DNA from: Streptomyces sp. MMBL 11-1
GTDB lineage: Bacteria; Actinomycetota; Actinomycetes; Streptomycetales; Streptomycetaceae
Direction: 5' to 3'
Length of the DNA stretch: 64,000 nucleotides
Assembly: GCF_028622875.1 (NCBI RefSeq)
Contig: NZ_CP117709.1
Location: 1,860,001-1,924,000 of the forward strand
Part shown: piece after piece, positions 8,001-13,850 of the stretch
How positions within the stretch are numbered: position 1 is the first letter of the stretch
How the letters are laid out: each line of letters opens with the position of its first letter
Notes under the pieces: generated by a model
What the model was told of the DNA's origin: nothing
The model's database searches: none
Seen by the model: only the letters and a program-made list of their open reading frames with translations
Translations under genes and position numbers: made by a program

Positions 8001-10148
8001 CAAGGGGTCTCCACCAGCCTGGCCGCCTCGATGACCGCGCCGATGGACCAGCTGGCCGACCTGGTGGCCGGACGGCTGCTGCGGGTCGCGGTCACCGAAC
8101 TGGCGGAGCGCCCGCGCAACCTGGCGGAGAGCGAAGCCACGCTGCTGATCCGGCAGCTCTTCGTCGATTCCGGGCTCGAAGAGCTGTGGGAGCGCAAGCA
8201 GTTGCCCGTCGAGGACCCGCAGCCGCTGCCGCGCGGCGGCAAGGCGATCGAGGAGGCGCTCAACAACCGGCTCGGGGACATGCAGCGCCTGCTGTCCGAG
8301 CTCCAGTCCATCGCCGACCGGCAGGCCGCCGCGATGGCCGCCCGGTTCAGCCCGCGCCCGGCGATCGAGAAGCTCCTCCGGAGCGTCGGCCCGTTCCTCG
8401 CCGAGAACCTGGTCAGAGGCGACCCCGGCAGCGGTATGCGCATCCCGCACTCCGGCTTCCTGGGAATGCTTGCCGACCGCGCCCGCCCTCCCCAGCCTCC
8501 CCCGGACGTCACCGACCAGCCCCCCTGGGTCCCCCGGATCAAGGACCGCATCGCGGGCATCTCCCCGGCCCGGTGGGGCGGCGACGACGTCCAGGCCGCC
8601 CTCCGGGCCCAGGACGCCTGGTACCGCTGGCGCAGCGAGACCGCCTGGCACGAGGCGTGGAGGAAGCTGCACGAGACGTGGCAGCCGCAGGCGGACGCGG
8701 CGGGAACCGAGATCCGGCGCTTGGTGCTCGCCTTGCGCAAACACGCCGGCCATGAGCGCAAGTCCTCCCAGCAGAAGAGCATGGAGCTGTACGCGGAGCG
8801 CACCGGCATCTCCTACCTCCTGCCGCCGCAGCACAGCCTCAACCACTTCTACGAGGACGTCGTGGCCCGGCTGATCCGGCGGGAGGAGTTGCGTGAGGGC
8901 GACGACGAGGCGGCGTTGCTGCTCAGGGCGTGCGGCGATGGCGGCTGGCGGAGCGCCCTCGCGCAGAGTCACCGCAACCCCGAGGGCGCCGTCACCGATG
9001 TCCGGGCCCTCCTGGCGGGGCGGATCATGCGGGTACTCACCGAGAACGGCGGAGTCGCCGAGAGCTCTCCGCTGCTGCCGTCCGTGGGCTTGATGCTGGC
9101 CGCGGCGGCGGGCGAACCGGACGCTGCCGCGCGGGTGAGCGTGCAGGCGCTCGAACTGTTCGACCGCAAGCTGGCCGGTCTGTTGCCGGTCGGTTTCACC
9201 CCGGAGGGCACCGGACGGCTCCAGGTCCTGGTCACCCACCCGCGGGTCCCGGCGGCGGAGGAAGCACGGGAGTACCTCCACAGGGCGCTACGGCTGCCGT
9301 CCGACCCCATGGTGTCCGTGCAGTTTTGGGGCGTGGAGAGCGACTCGATCACCGTGGTCCTCGTCCGCAGCGAGATGAGCCTCACCGAGGTGCCCGAGGC
9401 CCGCAAGGTGCTGCGCCAGTGGGCCAGGGCCCAGGACGACGAACAGGCCCACGACGTGCTGCGCTGGCGCCAGCGCCTCGGTTTCGAGGACGACTGGATG
9501 GTGAGCAGCGAGGAGGACCAGCGCACGATCCTGCACCGGCTGCTGTGCTGCATGTGGAACGGCCAGGTCGACATCCTGGACGGCGACACCGCCTCACCCT
9601 CCCGGGTGCGGCTGCGGCTGTTCCCGGAGAAGGGGGCGGGCGTCCCGGGCCTACGGCTGCGGCTCCGGGACTTCCCCGGCGGTATCTCCAGCTGGTCGGA
9701 GCTGCTGCGCTCCTACGAACGCTGGACCGTGCTGGACGACGAACGGACCGTCGAGGACTACTGCCGCATGCTCATGTCGGCCCGCCCACTCGGCCTCGGG
9801 CGGCTCGGCTCCGAACCACACCCGCTCTTCCTCGAATTGGTGGAGCGCGTCGCCCCGGACCAGCTGGGGGTCCTGGAGGAGCACCGGGCATTCGGCGGCC
9901 GGCGCGATATCGACTGGATCCAGCCGCTGTATAAGTTCTGGGCGGAGACCCTGCCCGCCGCACTGGACATGGAGTTCAGCGACCAGAGAGCGATCCAGCC
10001 CACGCTGCGCGCCCTGCTGGAACACCGGGGCCTACGCGGCGACGCCCCGAGGTTCCCCTCCTCGCCCGGCCCGGCGCGCGGACGTACCACGCATGACGAG
10101 GAGGGTTGGGGCCCGACCGCCTCGGGCACCGACGAACGGCGCGGCTGA
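5007..10148 (+). CDS. SAV_2336/vWA-like domain fused to a tubulin-like GTPase (1713 aa)
   Basis: The start ATG overlaps the MoxR stop (ATGA). Residues about 40-155 are a low-complexity linker. Residues about 158-600 match the SAV_2336-type vWA-like module: VDLVVDTGPSM (about 206-216) sits where a vWA MIDAS DxSxS would be, and LLLLLTDGVGPLW (about 280-292) supplies the later aspartate. The MIDAS is degenerate (DTGPS). A second Pro-rich linker ends near 630. There a tubulin/FtsZ-like domain begins with MLFVGLGGTGGLVGAELERK, and the GTP-binding signature FSVAGGTGAGIF lies at about 819-830. The C-terminal half is a long, largely helical extension of unknown function. One leucine is encoded by TTA (5682-5684, residue 226), so translation may depend on the bldA tRNA. 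The protein is the vWA member of the ternary system; polymerisation of the tubulin part is a guess. Confidence 0.82.
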   Translation: MSPQDDALARSMAELLAGAGPPSAEEVADVLWMARAISRAAPGEESGESRSGRAARYGVETDTGASSGGTDGERVSEGTRSTDRVLPHRPAPAGGDQGQTEGGEGLSSSAPDVPLHPVSTGTTGRSSTENGPLVSGGPGAVVRAPREPALSDSLAIARALRPLKRRVETSGARVLDEAATATATATGEASLLVPAWLPRTERWLSVDLVVDTGPSMVIWHQLAAELRTLLEGQGAFRTVRAWSLESGETEPRLSTFRRATGVRPKRVMPWEQLTDPTGRHLLLLLTDGVGPLWRRDGMRAALRQWSRDRPVAVLQVLPRSLWHRTGLAPMPVLARPAPHGRSTPLFRGGSRVRGTPPAPRSGGWVPVLELDAEWIAPWAQVVSGRAAGWTPLLALPTDGPEADTGALSEAYDTASGELSAAALIERFRGEASQSAFELAGYFAAAPLVMPVMRLVQRVMMPGSRPSHLAEVFLSGLLRRADGTAPAPAPGEDPDLTLYDFSPGVREVLLNTLTRQESLRTLDVVSQVSGRVAQRLGGSLNFRALVPSADARGTWRLPEESLPFARVAATVLAGLDGDHRAAAAALTSQIDAVSSHAASPVAAPPRPVAPRPVPPRPGDEHRATHPSSSSRLLRTPMLFVGLGGTGGLVGAELERKLRVDLCGPDGTALQHIGGLAPYQLPDCLQFVYADFSESDLLRLPQFNVDFSLRAAYARTSRATHNLLPNFDSSPEVTQMLRASLREEVAGWLPPREGEPVVTPLHNGAGQLPTVGRAALFATLRHSLQPVLEPLLQAIDAIAKSAGELSELGGGRVTGCDVFVAFSVAGGTGAGIFLDYLHLINQAFKMRDFNGVKIYPLVVMPSAFPPEAGGGREAELNAARSLVDLFRLVDGQNAPTAGAEIGELDQETGLGIRYPGTTPVRLRTGILPTAFLFSPTAGIRQDDLRRSIVSLVMSLIGTELGDSRSQGRPMAGDDDFQTFAASFINRGVHRSALSPTGIGRQGVSTSLAASMTAPMDQLADLVAGRLLRVAVTELAERPRNLAESEATLLIRQLFVDSGLEELWERKQLPVEDPQPLPRGGKAIEEALNNRLGDMQRLLSELQSIADRQAAAMAARFSPRPAIEKLLRSVGPFLAENLVRGDPGSGMRIPHSGFLGMLADRARPPQPPPDVTDQPPWVPRIKDRIAGISPARWGGDDVQAALRAQDAWYRWRSETAWHEAWRKLHETWQPQADAAGTEIRRLVLALRKHAGHERKSSQQKSMELYAERTGISYLLPPQHSLNHFYEDVVARLIRREELREGDDEAALLLRACGDGGWRSALAQSHRNPEGAVTDVRALLAGRIMRVLTENGGVAESSPLLPSVGLMLAAAAGEPDAAARVSVQALELFDRKLAGLLPVGFTPEGTGRLQVLVTHPRVPAAEEAREYLHRALRLPSDPMVSVQFWGVESDSITVVLVRSEMSLTEVPEARKVLRQWARAQDDEQAHDVLRWRQRLGFEDDWMVSSEEDQRTILHRLLCCMWNGQVDILDGDTASPSRVRLRLFPEKGAGVPGLRLRLRDFPGGISSWSELLRSYERWTVLDDERTVEDYCRMLMSARPLGLGRLGSEPHPLFLELVERVAPDQLGVLEEHRAFGGRRDIDWIQPLYKFWAETLPAALDMEFSDQRAIQPTLRALLEHRGLRGDAPRFPSSPGPARGRTTHDEEGWGPTASGTDERRG

Positions 10149-10211
10149 CAGCCGTCACCGTTGGGCGCCACCAATCCCCGCACGCCTCTGGTCCCCCCGC
10201 ATACCCGTCAG

Positions 10212-10217
10212 TACATT
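10212..10217 (+). promoter_or_regulatory. -10 element of a probable leaderless promoter
   Basis: TACATT fits the actinobacterial TANNNT pattern and stands six bases before the ATG at 10224. There is no Shine-Dalgarno sequence, so transcription probably starts at the initiation codon. Confidence 0.5.
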
Positions 10218-10223
10218 GACACC

Positions 10224-11129
10224 ATGTCTAACACGCAGCCAGCGGCGGTCGCGTCGGAGCGGACGCCGCTCAAGGCCCGCAAGGTCTCCTTCGCCTGGGA
10301 GGAGACTCCCCTGCACTGGGTGCCGGGCGACCCGTTCACCACGCACACCATCAACGTGCTCCACCTGCTGCTCCCGGCCGGGGAGCGGTGGTTCATCCAC
10401 GTCTACCGGCAGATACTCCCGTACATACACGACGACCGACTGCGCGAGGACGTCATCGGGTTCATCGGGCAGGAGGCCGTGCACGCGCAGGCACACGACG
10501 ATGTGCTGCCGCGCCTGCGGGAGTTGGGCCTCGACCCGACCCCGTACACCGCGCAGGTCGACTGGTTCTTCGAGAAGCTGCTCGGGGACCGGACGCTGCC
10601 GCCGGGGCGGGCCTCGAAGTGGTGGCTGATGGAGCGGGTGGCGATGATCGCGGCGATCGAGCACTACACCGCGTTCCTCGGCGACTGGATCCTCAACGCC
10701 GACGCCCTGGACCGCCGGGGCGCGGATCCGACGATGCTCGATCTGCTGCGCTGGCACGGGGCGGAGGAGGTCGAGCACCGGTCGGTCGCCTTCGACGTCT
10801 TCACGCACGTGGACGGCGGCTACCGGCGGCGGGTGCGCACCTGGGCTGCGGCGTTCTCCGCGCTGGTGTTCCTCTGGCAGCGCGGCATCCGCTTCTTCAT
10901 GGAGAACGACCCCACACTGCTGGGCGGCAAGGCCTCCCTCAAGGCGTTCCACGCGAGGGGGAAGCAGGGCACGCTGCCCGGCACCGGTGCGATCCTGCGG
11001 TCCGTGCCGGGCTATCTCAGCCGGTCGTACCACCCGTCGGGATCGGGCAGTACGGCCCAGGCCGTGGGCTACCTCGCCCGCTCCCCCGCCGCGCTCGCCG
11101 CGGAGACCGCCGCGACGGAAGGGGCCTGA
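10224..11129 (+). CDS. Metal-dependent hydrolase family protein (ferritin-like fold)
   Basis: The 301-residue product belongs to the family annotated as predicted metal-dependent hydrolases (Pfam PF10118). Candidate metal ligands are in the helices GFIGQEAVHAQAHD, MIAAIEHYTAFLGDW and WHGAEEVEHRSVAFD. These form the E-x2-H/E-x2-H pattern of a four-helix-bundle diiron site. The next gene, three bases away, encodes a flavin/2Fe-2S reductase, so the pair looks like a two-component oxygenase with its electron donor rather than a hydrolase. That function is inferred from context. The ATG at 10224 was chosen over an upstream in-frame codon because a TACATT -10 box sits directly in front of it. Confidence 0.82.
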   Translation: MSNTQPAAVASERTPLKARKVSFAWEETPLHWVPGDPFTTHTINVLHLLLPAGERWFIHVYRQILPYIHDDRLREDVIGFIGQEAVHAQAHDDVLPRLRELGLDPTPYTAQVDWFFEKLLGDRTLPPGRASKWWLMERVAMIAAIEHYTAFLGDWILNADALDRRGADPTMLDLLRWHGAEEVEHRSVAFDVFTHVDGGYRRRVRTWAAAFSALVFLWQRGIRFFMENDPTLLGGKASLKAFHARGKQGTLPGTGAILRSVPGYLSRSYHPSGSGSTAQAVGYLARSPAALAAETAATEGA

Positions 11130-11132
11130 ACC

Positions 11133-12215
11133 ATGGCGCTGCTCCGTCCGCGTACCGTCGTGCTCGTCTCCGGTGCCGCCCTGCTCGCCCGGCGCGCCCT
11201 GAGACGCCGGATCGCCCGGTCCCCGCTGTGGCCGCTGCCCGCGCTGCCCGAGCCGATATCGGGCCACGCGAAGCGCCGTACGACCTCGGCCCGCCGACTG
11301 CTGATCACCGGGCGGACCGTGGTCGCCGACGGGGTCGTCCAGCTCCGGCTGGAGGGGGCCGGCCTGCCGCGGTGGGAGCCGGGGGCCCATCTGGAGCTGG
11401 TGCTGCCGTCCGGTCTGGTGCGGCCGTACTCGCTGTGCGGTGACCCGGAGGACACCGGTGCGTACACGGTGGCGGCCCGGCTGGTGGAGGACGGCAGGGG
11501 CGGTTCGCGGGAGGTGCACGAACAGCTCCGGGTGGGCCGGGAGATCGAGGTGCGCGGGCCGCGCAACCGCTTCCCGCTGACCGAGGCGGGGAGTTACGTC
11601 TTCGTCGTGGGCGGCATCGGGATCACCCCGGTCCTGCCGATGCTGCGGGTGCTGGCCGCGTCGGGGGCCGACTGGCGGCTGCTGTACGGGGGCAGGTCAC
11701 GGGGGTCGCTGCCGTTCCTGGACGAGATCGAGTGGCTCGGCGCGGACGCGGGCCGGGTCACGGTCGTCGCCCAGGACGAGGCGGGCCACCCGGACGTCGC
11801 GGCGGCGCTGACCGGTCTCGCCCCGGGCACGGCGGTCTACTGCTGCGGCCCCGGGCCGCTGATGGACGCGGTCGCCGCCGCGCTCCCGGCGGGGCACCCC
11901 CTGCATCTGGAGCGGTTCTCGGCCGCGACGGGGGAAGCGGCGGGGCCCGGTTCCGGGGCGTTCGAGGTGGAGTTGCGGCGCACCGGGCGCACCGTGCCGG
12001 TCGCGGCCGGGCAGTCGGTGCTCGCCGCTGTCCGCGCGGCGGCGCCCCAGGTCGCGTACTCCTGCGAGCAGGGGTTCTGCGGGACCTGTCAACAGCGGGT
12101 CCTGGAGGGCGAGATCGATCACCGGGACGATCTGCTGACCGACGACGAGCGGGCCGACTCGATGCTGATCTGCGTCTCGCGCTGCCGCGGCGGGCGTCTC
12201 GTTCTGGACCTGTAG
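11133..12215 (+). CDS. Ferredoxin-NAD(P)H reductase with C-terminal 2Fe-2S domain
   Basis: The 360-residue protein has an N-terminal hydrophobic stretch, then a flavin-binding barrel with VRPYSLCGDP, a nucleotide-binding domain with VGGIGITPVLPML and YCCGPGPLMDAV, and a plant-type 2Fe-2S ferredoxin domain at about 280-360 with CEQGFCGTC and a final cysteine in LICVSR. This is the layout of phthalate-dioxygenase reductase and vanillate demethylase reductase. It passes electrons from NAD(P)H through FMN/FAD and the cluster to a terminal oxygenase. The start follows the upstream stop by three bases, so the two genes are co-transcribed and the ferritin-like neighbour is the obvious acceptor. Confidence 0.9.
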   Translation: MALLRPRTVVLVSGAALLARRALRRRIARSPLWPLPALPEPISGHAKRRTTSARRLLITGRTVVADGVVQLRLEGAGLPRWEPGAHLELVLPSGLVRPYSLCGDPEDTGAYTVAARLVEDGRGGSREVHEQLRVGREIEVRGPRNRFPLTEAGSYVFVVGGIGITPVLPMLRVLAASGADWRLLYGGRSRGSLPFLDEIEWLGADAGRVTVVAQDEAGHPDVAAALTGLAPGTAVYCCGPGPLMDAVAAALPAGHPLHLERFSAATGEAAGPGSGAFEVELRRTGRTVPVAAGQSVLAAVRAAAPQVAYSCEQGFCGTCQQRVLEGEIDHRDDLLTDDERADSMLICVSRCRGGRLVLDL

Positions 12216-12259
12216 GGCGGGGTGTGGGCCGCACGCGCGGGCAGCGCCGCGGCCCCGGA

Positions 12260-12265
12260 TAGGCT
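12260..12265 (+). promoter_or_regulatory. -10 element of a probable leaderless promoter for the TetR gene
   Basis: TAGGCT matches TANNNT and lies six bases in front of the ATG at 12272, with no ribosome-binding site between them. Confidence 0.55.
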
Positions 12266-12271
12266 GTCCGT

Positions 12272-12997
12272 ATGACGACCGGGGTGCGACGCAGGATGGG
12301 CGTCGACGAGCGCAGACAGCAACTGATCGGCGTCGCACTGGACTTGTTCAGCCGCCGCTCGCCCGATGAGGTGTCGATCGACGAGATCGCTGCCGCCGCG
12401 GGCATCTCCCGTCCGCTGGTGTACCACTACTTCCCCGGGAAGCAGAGCCTGTACGAGGCGGCGCTGCGGCGGGCCGCGGACGAGCTGGCGGCCCGCTTCC
12501 TGGAGCCGCTCGAAGGGCCCTTGGGTGCGCGGCTGCTGCGGGTGATGGGGCGGTTCTTCGATTTCGTCGACGAGCACGGCCCCGGCTTCTCGGCGCTGAT
12601 GCGGGGCGGGCCCGCGGTCGGTTCCTCGACGGCGAACGCCATGATCGACGGGGTGCGGCAGGCCGCGTACGAACAGATCATCACGCACCTCGGGGTGGCC
12701 GAACCGCCGGCCCGGCTGGAGCTGGTGGTCCGCTCCTGGGTCTCGCTCGCCGAGTCGACGGCGCTGATCTGGCTGGACGGGCGGCGCATCCCGCGCGCCG
12801 AGCTGGAGACGCAGCTGGTGCACGACTTCGCCGCGCTCGCGGCGGTCAGTGCCGCCCACGACCAGGAGATGGCGGGCATCGTGCTGCGGGTGCTGTCCCA
12901 GGAGCCGCCGGACGGCCCGTTCGGGCAACTGCTGGCCCGGCTCTCCACGTTCCTCCCGGACGTGTCCGCCGTGCCCGCGCAGCGCCTGCCGCGCTGA
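12272..12997 (+). CDS. TetR family transcriptional regulator
   Basis: The 241-residue protein has an N-terminal TetR helix-turn-helix at about 12-60 (RRQQLIGVALDLFSRR, then VSIDEIAAAAGISRPLVYHY, FPGKQSLYEA). A helical ligand-binding domain follows, rich in alanine, with a TetR C-terminal arrangement seen in many actinobacterial members. It lies directly downstream of, and on the same strand as, the ferritin-like/reductase pair and may regulate it, although it has its own apparent leaderless promoter. The ligand is unknown. It converges on the DUF2470 gene with only about 20 bases between the stops. Confidence 0.92.
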   Translation: MTTGVRRRMGVDERRQQLIGVALDLFSRRSPDEVSIDEIAAAAGISRPLVYHYFPGKQSLYEAALRRAADELAARFLEPLEGPLGARLLRVMGRFFDFVDEHGPGFSALMRGGPAVGSSTANAMIDGVRQAAYEQIITHLGVAEPPARLELVVRSWVSLAESTALIWLDGRRIPRAELETQLVHDFAALAAVSAAHDQEMAGIVLRVLSQEPPDGPFGQLLARLSTFLPDVSAVPAQRLPR

Positions 12998-13018
12998 GCC
13001 CCCCGGCGGGAAGCGGGG

Positions 13019-13723
13019 TCAGGCCGGCAGACCGTTGCGGTGGGAGACCCGGCGGGCGGCGGCCAGCAGGGCGTGGATCTGCGGGCCCGCCTGGTCGATC
13101 TCGGTGACCGGGCGGGGGAACGACAGCCGCACGTCCTCGTGGGCGCCGGGGTATTCGAGCCGGAGGGTCACCCCGAAGCGGTCCATCGCCAGCGGAACGG
13201 CTCGCGTCATGCCGCGCTCCGGGCGGGGGTGGACGAGACGCAGGAGCAGCGGGACGAGTTCGGCGTGGTCGTCCACCAGATGGGTGAGCATGCCCGCCTC
13301 GCACGCGGCGATCGGATCGCTCTCCACCTCCTCCAGCTCCTCCAGGGAGACGAACGTGCGCCCCTCGGCGTCCTCCAGGACGGCCTGCCCGAACTCCATG
13401 CAGGTGCTCTGCCCGGTGTCGGCGCGGTACGGGGCGGCGAGCAGCCCGGTGACCGTGACGCGGGCGCGCAGCCGGTCGCGTACGGGGGTGGGTGCGATGT
13501 CCGTGAACTCGAGGCGGGCCGGGACGCGTTCGGCCCCCGGACTGTGGCCGCCGTCGTTCGGGGCGTGCAGGTGGATGTGGCCCATCGCGCCCGTGCCGTC
13601 GAAGCGGCGGACTTCGGTGTGCAGTCCGTCGCTGACCACGGTCATGGAGTGGGCGACCGCCAGGATCGACCGGACGCGCTCGGCGCGGGTCGGCCGCGTG
13701 GCGCGGGGGCGGGAAAGACGCAT
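13019..13723 (-). CDS. DUF2470 domain-containing protein (heme/iron related)
   Basis: About 234 residues if started at the ATG at 13723, just before RLSRPRATRPTRAERVRSIL. The longer reading to 13756 runs towards the iron box and is less likely. The C-terminal part (SDPIAACEAGMLTHLVDDHA to the end) is a DUF2470 domain, which in other proteins is linked to heme-degrading, flavin-reductase-like folds such as HugZ. The N-terminal half contains a split-barrel-like stretch. A good 19-bp iron box lies 42-60 bases upstream. Control by the IdeR/DmdR repressor and a role in heme-iron release or iron storage are therefore likely. Confidence 0.85.
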   Translation of the reverse strand: MRLSRPRATRPTRAERVRSILAVAHSMTVVSDGLHTEVRRFDGTGAMGHIHLHAPNDGGHSPGAERVPARLEFTDIAPTPVRDRLRARVTVTGLLAAPYRADTGQSTCMEFGQAVLEDAEGRTFVSLEELEEVESDPIAACEAGMLTHLVDDHAELVPLLLRLVHPRPERGMTRAVPLAMDRFGVTLRLEYPGAHEDVRLSFPRPVTEIDQAGPQIHALLAAARRVSHRNGLPA

Positions 13724-13764
13724 CCGGGTTCTCCAGCAGGGGTCAGCGGAGCCCAAGCGGTTAC

Positions 13765-13783
13765 TTAGGTATGCCTAACCTTA
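13765..13783 (-). promoter_or_regulatory. Iron box (IdeR/DmdR1-type operator) upstream of DUF2470 gene
   Basis: On the minus strand the site reads TAAGGTTAGGCATACCTAA. It matches the 19-bp actinobacterial iron-box consensus TTAGGTTAGGCTAACCTAA at 16 positions. It is placed where repressor binding would block the promoter. Confidence 0.8.
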
Positions 13784-13850
13784 CTCACATGGGCCCGGGT
13801 GTGGGTAGTCCGGGCACTCCACCGGCGCGCGGGTCCCCCTCGCGCCCGGG

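Noticed and set aside
10161..10223. Longer start for the ferritin-like protein
   Set aside because: The upstream codons would run through the TACATT -10 element, and the protein family begins near the ATG at 10224.
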